Of a stretch of DNA of 64,000 bases, positions 41,492 to 51,568 are shown in pieces. The stretch comes from UMGS1696 sp964457685 (GTDB lineage: Bacteria; Bacillota; Clostridia; Oscillospirales; CAG-272): contig CAYWFS010000001.1 of NCBI GenBank assembly GCA_964457685.1, positions 62,001 through 126,000 on the forward strand, in the 5' to 3' direction. Under the pieces are notes generated by a model. That model searched no databases. It saw nothing but the letters and a program-made list of their open reading frames with translations, and was not told where the DNA came from. Numbering within the stretch: position 1 is the first letter of the stretch; each line of letters opens with the position of its first letter. The translations under genes were made by a program, and so were the position numbers.

Positions 41492-42256
41492 ATGAACTGC
41501 GAGAGACGTGAATATGTTCTCGGAGATAAGCTTAAAAGTGAATTCAGAGAACGTGGCAAGGATGTCAGCGGTATGCGTGCGTCATCAACCTCCGAGCTTA
41601 TGAAACGTGCGACTATGGGACGTGACCCGAGAGAAAACTGTGCCGAAGAAGCGTTCAGAGAAAGCTACGGAAGACGTTCGACTCAGACTCCGAACAAATC
41701 CCATGTGAAAGCCGCTCCCGCTCAAAGACGAAACGGTTCATCCGGTGGCGTAAACAGAACACAGAGAAGCACTTATTCGGGCAGAGCAGCGTATACGTCG
41801 AAAAATCATGACCATACCCCAAAAGCTCCTGTTGCGGCGGCTTACGGAAACGGAGTTCGTGCAGAGACAAAGGATACTCAGAGAAAAACTCTCTCTCCGC
41901 TGTTCGTTGTGTTCCTCGGTGTGATAACGGTCATGATAATGTTCCTTGTTACGCAGATATCCGACGTTTACAAAATCTCAAACGAGATAGCACAGCTTGA
42001 AAACAAACTCAGTACCATGCAAACGGAGGCCGATGAGCTTGAATTAAAGCTTGACGAAAAAAACGACATCCGTGAGATAGAACGTATAGCAACGGACGAG
42101 CTTGGCATGGCAAAGGAAGATACTATGCAGAGACGATACATAACAATATCGGACGGCGAACGCATAGAAGTAATAGATAACGGTGAGGAAAACGATAATA
42201 CGGGCGGTGTTATTCTTTCCTCGATAGCTTCGGCTATACAAAAGCTTTTTGATTAA
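41492..42256 (+). CDS. ftsL: FtsL-like septum protein with long basic N-terminal tail
   Basis: A 254-residue bitopic protein in the FtsL position between rsmH and the division PBP. Residues 1-135 form an Arg/Ser/Thr-rich, probably disordered cytoplasmic tail. The membrane segment is about 137-157 (VVFLGVITVMIMFLVTQ). A heptad-like coiled coil follows (about 160-200, ISNEIAQLENKLSTMQTEA) and then a region IREIERIATDELGMAK, like the FtsL/DivIC C-terminus. Ordinary FtsL proteins are about 100-130 residues, so the tail doubles its size. With FtsQ and DivIC it would activate septal synthesis. The ATG follows CGGAGGAG. Confidence 0.82.
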   Translation: MNCERREYVLGDKLKSEFRERGKDVSGMRASSTSELMKRATMGRDPRENCAEEAFRESYGRRSTQTPNKSHVKAAPAQRRNGSSGGVNRTQRSTYSGRAAYTSKNHDHTPKAPVAAAYGNGVRAETKDTQRKTLSPLFVVFLGVITVMIMFLVTQISDVYKISNEIAQLENKLSTMQTEADELELKLDEKNDIREIERIATDELGMAKEDTMQRRYITISDGERIEVIDNGEENDNTGGVILSSIASAIQKLFD

Positions 42257-42266
42257 ATATCATCGG

Positions 42267-42297
42267 CGGGCTGCTTCTTATTCCCGGTAGCGGCCCG
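42267..42297 (+). terminator. Intra-cluster hairpin between ftsL and the PBP gene
   Basis: CGGGCTGC (42267-42274) pairs with GCGGCCCG (42290-42297) through eight pairs with one T-G wobble, followed by TTAATTTT. It may attenuate or mark an mRNA processing point inside the operon. Confidence 0.4.
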
Positions 42298-42370
42298 TTA
42301 ATTTTCAGCATATTTCGGAGACTTGCGAAATATAATTTAAAGCAATACCATAGCAGAGGAGAAAACGCGA

Positions 42371-44716
42371 ATGAACACAGCTCAGAATCGCACGGACAGA
42401 AAAACAATGCGTAAGATGCTCTGTATGTTCGCATTTTTTCTTCTTGTCGGTGCCTGGGTCGTGGGAAGACTTGCGAACTATCAGATAAAGAATCACGACT
42501 ATTACCAGTCAAAGGTTCTGAATCAGCTTACAATACAGACGGAGGTCACTCCCGAAAGAGGTAATATAACCGACAGAAACGGAAATATCCTCGCAACAAA
42601 CATTACGGTGTATAACGTCATTCTTTCACCCTACGACATAATCAAGCAGGTTGAGGAGGATGCGGAAAAAAACTCCGATGATGACAAGGAAAACGACGTA
42701 AGATATGAGTATACCGACAGCGAGTACGGAATATTCTATTCGGGTCGTGAGCTTAACCAAATGATTGCAGAGGTGCTGTCCGGATACCTTGACGTTGACA
42801 AAAGCACGATACTTGAAAAAGCGGCAAAGGCGGACAGATATTATGAGCTGATAAAGAAAAACGTAAGCTCGGATATAGCCGACAAAATAGAGGAATTTAT
42901 AGCTCAGTTTGACCTCAAAAAGCAGGTGTATTTCGTTGCTTCATCGAAAAGATACTACCCGAAGGGAGACCTTGCCTGCCATGTGATAGGCTTTACAAAC
43001 TCCGAGGGTGTCGGTATCTACGGCCTTGAATCGTATTATAACAATCTGCTTGAGGGAACATCGGGAAGATATATTCTGGCTCAGGACGGTAAGAAAAACG
43101 ATATGCCGTTCGAGTACGAAAGATTCATAGAAGCGGAAAACGGATATAACATAACGACAACGATAGATATGTATATCCAGTATGAGCTTGAAAATCAGCT
43201 TGAAAAGACCTTTAACGAATCGGGGGCAGCCGACAGAGTTTGCGGAATCGTATATGACGTTGATACCTGCGAGGTTTTGGCAATGGCTACATATCCGTCG
43301 TTTGACCTCAATGACCCGTACACCATAGACGAGTATTCACAGGCAGAGCTTGACGCTTCCGGACTGAAAGAGGGAACGGATGAATACAAAGAGGAGTACA
43401 ATCGCCTCATGTACCGTATGTGGAACAACAAATGTATCACCGAAACCTACGAACCCGGCTCCACATTCAAGGTTGTAACAAGCTCCATGGCTCTCGAAGA
43501 AGGAGTAATCACACCGAGTACACCGTTCTATTGTGCAGGCTCACTCACCGTCGAGGGATGGTCAAAGCCGATTTCATGTGCGGATCATGACGGTCACGGT
43601 GCGGTGACATTTGCGGTCGGTCTCCAGCAGTCTTGTAACCCGACTCTTATGCAGGTTGCGGCACTTCTCGGACGTGAAAAGTTCTATAACTACTTCAAAG
43701 CGTTCGGATACGGCGGTAAAACGGGCATAGACCTCCCAGGTGAGGTAAGCTCGATTTATGCTTCCTATGATAACTTCTCGGGAGTTTCACTTGCCGTTTA
43801 TTCGTTCGGTCAGACCTTTAAGACAACTCCCGTTCAGCAGCTCAGAGCAATAACGGCTGTGGCGAACGGAGGATACCTTATGACTCCGCATCTTCTCAAG
43901 GAAATAGTGGACGATGACGGAAACGTAATACAGACCTATGAATCCTCGGCGGTTCGTCAGGTTGTAAGCGAAAGCACCTGCAAAACCCTTACCGATATTC
44001 TCGAAGAAGGCGTTGCAACAAACGGTGCGGCTAAGAATGCATACGTTAAGGGTTACAGAGTTGCAGCAAAAACAGGTACCTCCGAGAAGAAGGACGAATA
44101 CGACGAAAACGGAAATACTCCGTACAGAGTAGGCTCTACAGCGGCATATGCACCGGCAGACGACCCGCAGATTTCCGCAATAATCATCGTAGATAAGCCG
44201 CTGAAAAGTGCGGTTTACGGCGGTACGGTTGCGGCACCTTATATATCGAATCTTCTTTCCTATGTTCTGCCGTATATCGGGGTTGAGCCTCAGTATACGA
44301 CGGAAGAGCTTGCAAAGCTTGATATAACTCTTTCAAGCTATATAGGTGCAAGTGTGGAAAACGCAATAAACGACCTCTCGTGGCGTGGCTTCAGCTATGA
44401 GATAATCGGAGACGGAGATACCGTCACAGCACAGATACCCGAAGCCGGCTCAAAAATTTCCAGTGATACGGGACTCCTTATTCTGTATACGGGGGAAGAA
44501 ACTCCGTCAGATACTGTTACTGTTCCCGACCTCATGGGAATGAGTGCATATAACGCTAACAATGCCGCCGTTGCACTTGATTTGAACGTAACATTCTACG
44601 GCTCAACAAACGGCTCAACGGCGACTGTTATAAATCAATATCCGACAGCAGGTACAAAGGTTACAAGAGGTACGATAATCGAAATAGAGCTTCGCCACCT
44701 CGACGGTAACGACTGA
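42371..44716 (+). CDS. Class B penicillin-binding protein with two PASTA domains (FtsI/SpoVD type)
   Basis: A 781-residue septal transpeptidase. A membrane anchor lies near residues 14-34 and the dimerisation domain follows (TPERGNITDRNGNILA). The penicillin-binding domain has SxxK in EPGSTFKVV (about 364), SxN in QQSCNPTL (about 419) and KTG in AAKTGTSEK (about 566). Two C-terminal PASTA repeats (about 645-780, with VTVPDLMGMSAYNANN in the second) resemble SpoVD and PBP2X. FtsI, the vegetative division enzyme, or SpoVD, the spore enzyme, cannot be told apart from this. Located between ftsL and murE, it fits the ftsI/spoVD slot. The ATG follows GAGGAG. Confidence 0.95.
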   Translation: MNTAQNRTDRKTMRKMLCMFAFFLLVGAWVVGRLANYQIKNHDYYQSKVLNQLTIQTEVTPERGNITDRNGNILATNITVYNVILSPYDIIKQVEEDAEKNSDDDKENDVRYEYTDSEYGIFYSGRELNQMIAEVLSGYLDVDKSTILEKAAKADRYYELIKKNVSSDIADKIEEFIAQFDLKKQVYFVASSKRYYPKGDLACHVIGFTNSEGVGIYGLESYYNNLLEGTSGRYILAQDGKKNDMPFEYERFIEAENGYNITTTIDMYIQYELENQLEKTFNESGAADRVCGIVYDVDTCEVLAMATYPSFDLNDPYTIDEYSQAELDASGLKEGTDEYKEEYNRLMYRMWNNKCITETYEPGSTFKVVTSSMALEEGVITPSTPFYCAGSLTVEGWSKPISCADHDGHGAVTFAVGLQQSCNPTLMQVAALLGREKFYNYFKAFGYGGKTGIDLPGEVSSIYASYDNFSGVSLAVYSFGQTFKTTPVQQLRAITAVANGGYLMTPHLLKEIVDDDGNVIQTYESSAVRQVVSESTCKTLTDILEEGVATNGAAKNAYVKGYRVAAKTGTSEKKDEYDENGNTPYRVGSTAAYAPADDPQISAIIIVDKPLKSAVYGGTVAAPYISNLLSYVLPYIGVEPQYTTEELAKLDITLSSYIGASVENAINDLSWRGFSYEIIGDGDTVTAQIPEAGSKISSDTGLLILYTGEETPSDTVTVPDLMGMSAYNANNAAVALDLNVTFYGSTNGSTATVINQYPTAGTKVTRGTIIEIELRHLDGND

Positions 44717-44776
44717 CGAGAGCTGTCAAAGTGTCACAGGACGTGAAAAGATAAAAATTTTTGCGGAGGATCTGTG

Positions 44777-46342
44777 ATGAAATTATCCGAGCTTCTTCGG
44801 GATGTTGTCATAAAGGGAGAGCTTCCCGAGCTTGATGTCGGCGGTGTTTCCTGCGACTCGAAAAGAGTGAAGGCGGGGGATGCTTTCGTCTGCCTGAGGG
44901 GAAATCGCCATGACGGGCATGATTATGCTGCGGAGGCGTTACGGCAAGGTGCTAAGCTGATTGTAGCCGAAAAGTACCCCGAAAAATGCGACAAAAGCCG
45001 TGTCATACTCACCGAAAGCACTGCCAAAGCGGCATCTCTTATGTGGTATAACTACTTCGGGAGACCCGCACAAGGCATGACAAAGATAGCGGTGACGGGA
45101 ACTGCCGGAAAAACCTCGGTCGTGTTCCTGCTGAGAGAGCTTCTTCGTGCGGACGGACATAAAGTCGGAATAATTTCGACAATATGTGCGATGTCGGAGG
45201 AGAGAAAAATAAAGCTTGGAGACAACGGCGGCTCATCTGTCAACGGAGTGTACGGAGCTATGACAACTCCCGACCCCGAATATTTCTGGTATGCCGTATC
45301 GGAAATGAAAAATGACGGATGTGATGTGCTTATCTATGAAGCTTCTTCACAGGCTATCGTTCGTGAGACCACTTCTGCCGTAGCTCCGGACCTTTGCGTA
45401 TTCACCAATCTGTCCGAGGAGCATCTTGACGCTCACGGAAACATGGAGAACTATTTCAAAGCCAAAGCACGTCTTCTATACGGTGTGAAAAAGGCGGTAA
45501 TCAATATTGATGACGATTATTTTTCAAAACTGCCCGAGAAATTTCGTGAGTGCGACTTCATAACCGTTTCCGCTTGTCGTGAGAACGCAGGCAAAAGCGA
45601 TGTGTGTGCCCTCAGATACAGAAGTCACGGCGAGGACGGCATTGAATACGTCTACTTTTCCGAGAATGCGGTGTTCAGAATAAAAAGCAGGCAAATAGGC
45701 TTTTATTCGGTTTATAACACGATGGAAGCCGCCGCTTGTGCATTGTATCTCGGAGTTGACCCAGTAACTGTTCAGGAAGTGCTTTCGGTGTTCTCGGGTG
45801 CGGACGGAAGAATGCAAAGGGTCGTGTATAAAGCGAGTAACGGCAAAAAGCTCCCGAGGGTGTATATAGATTATTCCCATACTCCACGCTCTCTCGAATC
45901 CGCTGCTCGGTCTCTTTGGGAAATACGAAACGCAATTCCTACCGGAGAGCATAAGCTCATTGTGGTGTTCGGCTGTGGAGGAGACAGAGATAAAACAAAA
46001 CGTCCTCTAATGGCAGCTGCCGCTCAAAAATATGCGGATATGGTCGTTATAACAAGCGATAACCCGAGAAGCGAAGACCCGACAGAGATAATAAACGATA
46101 TTCTTTGCGGAACGGATAAAGAAAAGCCGTATGTAACAATCCCCGACAGACGCACGGCTATAAAATATGCGATAGAACACGCAGGAGAGGGAGACCTAAT
46201 ACTTCTTGCGGGTAAGGGACACGAAAAATATGAAATTACGAGCCGCAGTGTAAAGCCGTTCGATGAAGAAAAAGCAGTATGCGAAATTTTTGACGTATTG
46301 TGCGGAAACAATAACTTGTGCGGAAACAATAATAAAAGATAG
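44777..46342 (+). CDS. murE: UDP-N-acetylmuramoyl-tripeptide synthetase, meso-DAP type
   Basis: A 521-residue Mur ligase starting at ATG 44777, seven bases after GGAGG; a GTG three bases earlier is less well placed. The P-loop is VTGTAGKTS (107-114), followed by TTPDPEYFW and EASSQAIV. DNPRSEDP (about 428-435) is the motif of enzymes that add meso-diaminopimelate, not lysine. It attaches the third residue of the stem peptide. The C-terminus ends in LCGNNNLCGNNNKR, made by an 18-bp tandem duplication (46298-46333), which lengthens the tail. murF follows 42 bp later. Confidence 0.95.
   Translation: MKLSELLRDVVIKGELPELDVGGVSCDSKRVKAGDAFVCLRGNRHDGHDYAAEALRQGAKLIVAEKYPEKCDKSRVILTESTAKAASLMWYNYFGRPAQGMTKIAVTGTAGKTSVVFLLRELLRADGHKVGIISTICAMSEERKIKLGDNGGSSVNGVYGAMTTPDPEYFWYAVSEMKNDGCDVLIYEASSQAIVRETTSAVAPDLCVFTNLSEEHLDAHGNMENYFKAKARLLYGVKKAVINIDDDYFSKLPEKFRECDFITVSACRENAGKSDVCALRYRSHGEDGIEYVYFSENAVFRIKSRQIGFYSVYNTMEAAACALYLGVDPVTVQEVLSVFSGADGRMQRVVYKASNGKKLPRVYIDYSHTPRSLESAARSLWEIRNAIPTGEHKLIVVFGCGGDRDKTKRPLMAAAAQKYADMVVITSDNPRSEDPTEIINDILCGTDKEKPYVTIPDRRTAIKYAIEHAGEGDLILLAGKGHEKYEITSRSVKPFDEEKAVCEIFDVLCGNNNLCGNNNKR
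46298..46333 (+). repeat. 18-bp tandem duplication at the 3' end of murE
   Basis: TTGTGCGGAAACAATAAC (46298-46315) is followed at once by the same 18 bases with the last one changed (46316-46333). It is in frame and duplicates LCGNNN in the MurE tail. Confidence 0.9.
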
Positions 46343-46384
46343 ATCCGACTCTTTTGAGAAAGCGGATGTGGGAGGAATGAAAAA

Positions 46385-47836
46385 ATGAGCGTAGAACTCA
46401 GACTGAAGCGACTGACAGCTAACGAAATAAGTCAAGTGGTTCACGGTAAACTCGAAGTATATAACGGTGCAAACCCCGATAAAACACAGAGCTTTATCTC
46501 GACCGACTCCAGAGAAGCGGCTGACGAAGTGATATTCTGTGCCATAAAGGGTCAGAATGTAGACGGAAACGATTTTATTCCCTCTGCCGTTGAAAGCGGC
46601 TCCGACTGCTTCATTTGTCAGTACGTTCCCGAGGAGGCTAAAAAGTCGAGAAAGCCTTTCTGTGCGATAATCGTCGAAGATACGATACAGGCTATAGGAG
46701 AGCTTGCTTCGTATTACCGTGGTTTTTCAAAGGCTAAATTCGTTGCGGTTACGGGCAGCGTAGGTAAGACCACAACAAAGGAATTTATCTATGCGGTTGC
46801 GTCGGCTTCCTTCAAAACACATAAGACACAGGGAAACTATAACAACGAGCTTGGGCTTCCTCTTACAATATTCGGTATTGAGCCTGACGATAAGGTCGTA
46901 GTACTTGAAATGGGAATGAGTGCCCTCGGTGAAATAGAGCATATGTCGAAGATAGCTCGTCCCGATGTAGCCGTTGTCACAAATATAGGTACCTCTCATC
47001 TTGCTTCCCTCGGAACAAGAGAGAACATCTGCCGTGCAAAGCTTGAGATACGTCTTGGTATGCCCGATGACGGTGTGCTTATTCTTAACGCAGATGAGCC
47101 TCTGCTCTTTGAACAGTACGAATCGCTGAAGCAGACAACAAAGCTGATGAGCGTTTATAACCGTTGCGGAGATTTCCGTGCTGTTAATATAAGACAGAAG
47201 CTCGACGGTATAGTTTACGACCTTATATATTCAAATAAGGCTGTAACAAACGTAGAAATACCCGCACTCGGTAAGCATAACGTGTATAACTCCCTCGCCG
47301 CTTATGCAGTCGGAGTTACCCTCGGTATGTCTGACGATTCAATACGCAGAGGACTTAAAAACTTTGTCAGTGCCGATATGAGACAGAAGATATACGATGT
47401 CGGCGGAATTACGATAATCGATGACTGCTATAACGCAAGCCCTGAATCAATGAGAGCCGCAATTGATGTTCTCGTGTCGATGGCGGCAAAAAAGCATACA
47501 CGTCCCGCGGCACTTCTCGGAGATATGCTTGAGCTTGGTGAATATTCCAGACTCATGCACGATCAGCTCGGTCAGTATGCGGCACAGATGCAGGTACAGA
47601 AGCTGTTCTGCTACGGCATGATGGCGGATATAGTAGCAGAAGCCGCTATAAAAAAGGGAATCCGTGCGGATAACGTGTTCGTTTGCCTCGATACAAGAGA
47701 CCCTCAGGGAATGGCGGATATGATACTTCAGGCAATAGGCCCCGGAGATATTCTTCTTGTTAAGGCAAGCCGTGCGGTTCAGGCCGAAAGAATTATAGAA
47801 TGCATTAAAAAACGCAAGATACGTAAAAAGAAATAA
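46385..47836 (+). CDS. murF: UDP-N-acetylmuramoyl-tripeptide--D-alanyl-D-alanine ligase
   Basis: A 483-residue Mur ligase that adds D-Ala-D-Ala to complete the pentapeptide. The P-loop is VTGSVGKTTTKEF (122-134). NYNNELGLPLTIFGI, VLEMGMSALGEIEHMSKIARPDVAVVTNIG, given here by its ends, and IIDDCYNASPESMRAAIDVL are diagnostic for MurF. LLGDMLELGEYS also fits. The ATG follows GGGAGGAATG. Order murE-murF-mraY is standard. Confidence 0.97.
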   Translation: MSVELRLKRLTANEISQVVHGKLEVYNGANPDKTQSFISTDSREAADEVIFCAIKGQNVDGNDFIPSAVESGSDCFICQYVPEEAKKSRKPFCAIIVEDTIQAIGELASYYRGFSKAKFVAVTGSVGKTTTKEFIYAVASASFKTHKTQGNYNNELGLPLTIFGIEPDDKVVVLEMGMSALGEIEHMSKIARPDVAVVTNIGTSHLASLGTRENICRAKLEIRLGMPDDGVLILNADEPLLFEQYESLKQTTKLMSVYNRCGDFRAVNIRQKLDGIVYDLIYSNKAVTNVEIPALGKHNVYNSLAAYAVGVTLGMSDDSIRRGLKNFVSADMRQKIYDVGGITIIDDCYNASPESMRAAIDVLVSMAAKKHTRPAALLGDMLELGEYSRLMHDQLGQYAAQMQVQKLFCYGMMADIVAEAAIKKGIRADNVFVCLDTRDPQGMADMILQAIGPGDILLVKASRAVQAERIIECIKKRKIRKKK

Positions 47837-47862
47837 TCGTAAAACAAAGGTAGCGAAATCAA

Positions 47863-48870
47863 ATGAATTACAACATAATGTACGTTGCAGCTCTGGTGCT
47901 GACATTCCTCGGTACGGTATTTATATCAAAAAAGCTGATACCGATACTGAAAAGCCATAAAATGGGTCAGAAGATACTCGATATAGGACCGAGATGGCAT
48001 AAGAGCAAAGAGGGAACCCCCACAATGGGCGGAATCGCATTCATAATCCCCTCGGCGATAGTCGGACTTATCGGTGCGGCTTATATCGGAATGACTGACG
48101 GAATCAGAGCATCGCTCCCTGTTGTGTTTACACTTGCACTCGGACTTTGCGGCGGTCTCATAGGCTGTATAGACGACTCCGCAAAGCTCAGAAAAAAGCA
48201 GAACGAGGGTCTTACCGCTCCGCAGAAATTCGCACTCCAGTTTGTGGTGTCCGCACTTTATCTTCTCGGAATGTCGCTTGTATGCAAGATGGACACGGAG
48301 ATATATTTCCCCTTCATCAACAAAAGCCTTGATTTCGGTATCTTCTATTACGTTGTCGCAATGCTTCTTCTTACAGGAGTTATGAACAGCGTAAACCTTA
48401 CCGACGGTATCGATGGACTTTGCTCAAGCGTTACTCTTGTAGTCGGTCTGTTCTTTACGGCGGCAGGATACATGAATTCTCTCGCAGAGCCTGACGCATC
48501 TCTCACACTTCTCGGTGCATTGCTTATCGGCTCCTGTGCAGGATTCCTTGTTTATAACTTCTATCCCGCAAGAGTATTTATGGGAGATACGGGTTCGCTT
48601 TACCTCGGAGCTCTCGTTATAGGCGGTGCATTTATGATGGATAATCCGCTTCTCGTTATCATATACGGTATCATTTACATAATCGAGACGGCTTCCGTTA
48701 TAATGCAGGTGTCTTACTTCAAGCTCACTCACGGAAAAAGAATATTTAAAATGACTCCCATACATCACCATTTTGAAAAATGCGGATGGTCGGAGATAAA
48801 AATAGTTGTGGTTGCGTCCATAGTTACAGCTGTAGCGGCGGTTCTGTCGCTTGCTTTCGGACTCAGATAA
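47863..48870 (+). CDS. mraY: Phospho-N-acetylmuramoyl-pentapeptide transferase
   Basis: A 335-residue polytopic enzyme making lipid I by moving phospho-MurNAc-pentapeptide to undecaprenyl phosphate. About ten hydrophobic segments are seen. Catalytic and Mg-binding motifs are present: CIDDSAKL, NLTDGIDGL, YPARVFMGDTGSLYLG and the HHHFEKCGW loop. It is followed at once by ftsW; the murD gene usually found here is missing from the cluster. Confidence 0.97.
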   Translation: MNYNIMYVAALVLTFLGTVFISKKLIPILKSHKMGQKILDIGPRWHKSKEGTPTMGGIAFIIPSAIVGLIGAAYIGMTDGIRASLPVVFTLALGLCGGLIGCIDDSAKLRKKQNEGLTAPQKFALQFVVSALYLLGMSLVCKMDTEIYFPFINKSLDFGIFYYVVAMLLLTGVMNSVNLTDGIDGLCSSVTLVVGLFFTAAGYMNSLAEPDASLTLLGALLIGSCAGFLVYNFYPARVFMGDTGSLYLGALVIGGAFMMDNPLLVIIYGIIYIIETASVIMQVSYFKLTHGKRIFKMTPIHHHFEKCGWSEIKIVVVASIVTAVAAVLSLAFGLR

Positions 48871-48894
48871 AAAACAAAAAGGAGGGCACTGATT

Positions 48895-50367
48895 TTGAAT
48901 AACAACGGCAGACATACCCACGCACACAGAACTCCCGAATCAGTCAGCTCTCATACATCGTCCTCCATGCGAAACAGAAGAACAGGGGGCGGAAATGTAA
49001 ATCGTAGCAATACAGTTAAAAGAAGCTCTCAAAGCGTTTTCTATGCCGGTGAAGCAAGACGCAGACCCGGAATGACCGCACAGAGAAGAGTTACCTCTCT
49101 TACCCCGGCCGAAAAGCAAAAGCTCATGAAAAAGGAGCTTAAAGAGGTAGAGGAAAGAGAAAGAGAAAAGCAGTGGCAAAACGAAGTCGTTCGAGTTCGC
49201 GGAAAAATAGATGTGTTTCTTCTTGTCATAATCCTGATTCTTCTTGCTCTCGGCTCGATTACGGTGTTCAGTGCAAGCTATCCTCTCGCAATAACGGAGG
49301 GCAGGTCAAGTGATTATTACATAAAAAGACAGCTGTTTTTCGTTGCCGCAGGTCTTGTGTGTATGGCGATAGAAATACTTTTTATACCGCCCGAATTTTA
49401 TAAAAATAAATTCATAGTCTTTGCGGCATATTTCGGTTCTATCGTGCTTCTGATTTATACCTTCTTCAAGGGAAACGCAGAGGGTGAAGCGGTACGTTGG
49501 GTCTCAATCGGCGGTCTTGTAAACATACAGCCGTCTGAGCTTATGAAGGTGTCTCTCGTACTGATGCTGTCATGGTATGCCGACAGATACCAAAAGCAGA
49601 TGAAGGAACTGAACCTCGGTTTCCAAAGCTACCTTTATAATGTCGGAATACCGCTATGCATACTTTTCGGCGGTGCGTTCTTCGTACTTATCGGTAAGCA
49701 CCTTTCGGGAACTATAATCATAGGTGCAATCGCCGTATTTATGATGATAATCGCCGGATGTAATCTGAAGTGGTTGTTCGGAACGCTTATCCCTGCCGGA
49801 AGTGCGGTAATTGCAATTTTCCTTGCAACGAATCCATACGCACTGAAACGTATAACAACCTTTACAGACGAAAATGCCGATGTTCTAAGTGACCTTTATC
49901 AGACCACACAAAGCCTTTACGCAATAGGTTCTGGCGGACTTTTCGGAGTCGGACTCGGCGAAAGCAGACAGAAATACAGCTACCTCACACAGGCACATAC
50001 GGACTTTATTTTCTCGATATGGTGTGAGGAGTGGGGCTTTATCGGAGCCGTTGCACTAATCGTACTGTTTTTGCTGCTCATCTGGAGAGGTTACCTTATC
50101 GCAATGAGAGCCCCTGACAGGTTTACTATGCTTACGGCATTCGGAATCACAACACACGTCGGTCTACAGGCATTTCTGAATATGTGCGTAGCCTCCGACC
50201 TAATCATGAACACAGGTATCACGCTTCCGTTTTTCTCATACGGAGGATCGTCACTCATCGTGCTTATGGTTGAAATGGGAATTTTACTTACAATATCCCG
50301 TCAATATTACAGAAAAAAATCCGATATCGAGCGTGAGAAAATGATGAAACAGCTCGGTATGGAGTAA
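48895..50367 (+). CDS. ftsW: SEDS glycosyltransferase FtsW with long N-terminal tail
   Basis: A 490-residue SEDS protein starting at TTG 48895, eight bases behind AAGGAGGG. Residues 1-105 are a basic, Ser/Arg/Asn-rich cytoplasmic tail with a short Lys/Glu helix (KKELKEVEEREREKQW). About ten membrane segments follow. RWVSIGGLVNIQPSELMKVS, GLGESRQKYSYLTQAHTDFIFS, noted by its core, and GITLPFFSYGGSS are SEDS signatures. It polymerises glycan strands at the septum together with the class B PBP. FtsW, not RodA or SpoVE, is inferred from position. Confidence 0.93.
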   Translation: MNNNGRHTHAHRTPESVSSHTSSSMRNRRTGGGNVNRSNTVKRSSQSVFYAGEARRRPGMTAQRRVTSLTPAEKQKLMKKELKEVEEREREKQWQNEVVRVRGKIDVFLLVIILILLALGSITVFSASYPLAITEGRSSDYYIKRQLFFVAAGLVCMAIEILFIPPEFYKNKFIVFAAYFGSIVLLIYTFFKGNAEGEAVRWVSIGGLVNIQPSELMKVSLVLMLSWYADRYQKQMKELNLGFQSYLYNVGIPLCILFGGAFFVLIGKHLSGTIIIGAIAVFMMIIAGCNLKWLFGTLIPAGSAVIAIFLATNPYALKRITTFTDENADVLSDLYQTTQSLYAIGSGGLFGVGLGESRQKYSYLTQAHTDFIFSIWCEEWGFIGAVALIVLFLLLIWRGYLIAMRAPDRFTMLTAFGITTHVGLQAFLNMCVASDLIMNTGITLPFFSYGGSSLIVLMVEMGILLTISRQYYRKKSDIEREKMMKQLGME

Positions 50368-50387
50368 CATACGAAAGGTTTATCGGA

Positions 50388-51521
50388 ATGAGAGTGCTTA
50401 TCACAGGCGGCGGCTCGGGAGGACACGTTAACCCGGCTCTTGCCATTGCAAATACAATAAAACAAAACGACCCCGGTGCGGAAATAGCCTATGTAGGCAC
50501 AAAAAAAGGAATAGAAAATAAACTTGTTCCGAAAGCGGGATACCCTATGTATTATGTTGACGTAAAGGGTATCAAAAGAAGTCTTTCGCCATCAAACATA
50601 AAAGCCGCTTATCTTGCACTTACTTCTCCCATTAAGGCAAAGAAGATAATCCGTGAGTTTAAGCCCGATCTCGTTGTGGGAACAGGCGGATATGTTTGCT
50701 GGCCCGTTGTAAAAGCCGCATCGCAAATGGGTATTCCCACCGCACTTCATGAATCTAATGCCATAGCCGGAGTTGCGGTTAAAATGCTCCAAAAATCGGT
50801 TGACAGAATTTTCCTTAATTTCGAGAAAACGGGTGAGACTCTGAGCTGTAAAAAAGAAAAGCTCATGAAGGTAGGAAATCCTATCCTCGGTGGATTTTCA
50901 TCAATGACCCGTGAAGAAGCAAGGGAAAAGCTCGGTATTCCGGATAAATACAAGTATGTTATCCTTTCTTATGCGGGAAGTCTCGGTGCCGAAAAGGTAA
51001 ACGATGCCGTGCTTTGTCTCATGCGTGAGTTCACATCTAAGCACCCCGAGGTTTACCACATCCATGCAACAGGTTCCATAGAACTTGAGCTGTGTACTTC
51101 TCAGTTTAAGGAAATGGGACTCGATAAATTTGAAAATATAGAGCTTTGCGAATACATATACGATATGCCCGTAAGAATGGCCGCCGCAGACCTTACGATA
51201 AACCGTGCAGGTGCAATGACAATATCGGAGCTTGCGGCAACGGGTAAATGCTCGATTTTCATTCCGTCTCCGAATGTAGCGGAAAATCACCAATATAAAA
51301 ACGCAAAGGTTCTCGCAGACAAGGGAGCCGCAGCGGTTTTCGAGGAAAAAGAACTGACGGACGGAGCGAAGCCTCTTATTGCCGAGGTTGAAAAGCTTCT
51401 TTCAGACAGCAGTATTCGTGAGGAAAGAAGCGAAAAGATAAGACAGTTTGCAGTGAATGACGCAAATAAGCTTATATACAATGAGCTTAAAAAGCTTGCC
51501 GAAAATGGAAAGAGCAAATAA
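50388..51521 (+). CDS. murG: UDP-GlcNAc:lipid I N-acetylglucosaminyltransferase
   Basis: A 377-residue membrane-associated GT-B glycosyltransferase making lipid II from lipid I. The N-terminal phosphate loop is ITGGGSGGHVNPALA (5-19), followed by VVGTGGYVCWPVV and ALHESNAIAGVA. The UDP-GlcNAc-binding half has AADLTINRAGAMTISEL and NVAENHQYKNA. The ATG follows GAAAGG. The gene lies in its usual place after ftsW. Confidence 0.97.
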   Translation: MRVLITGGGSGGHVNPALAIANTIKQNDPGAEIAYVGTKKGIENKLVPKAGYPMYYVDVKGIKRSLSPSNIKAAYLALTSPIKAKKIIREFKPDLVVGTGGYVCWPVVKAASQMGIPTALHESNAIAGVAVKMLQKSVDRIFLNFEKTGETLSCKKEKLMKVGNPILGGFSSMTREEAREKLGIPDKYKYVILSYAGSLGAEKVNDAVLCLMREFTSKHPEVYHIHATGSIELELCTSQFKEMGLDKFENIELCEYIYDMPVRMAAADLTINRAGAMTISELAATGKCSIFIPSPNVAENHQYKNAKVLADKGAAAVFEEKELTDGAKPLIAEVEKLLSDSSIREERSEKIRQFAVNDANKLIYNELKKLAENGKSK

Positions 51522-51568
51522 ATATAACGGAATTAAAAAATACGTCTTGACGAGGGGGAGTGTAAGCT

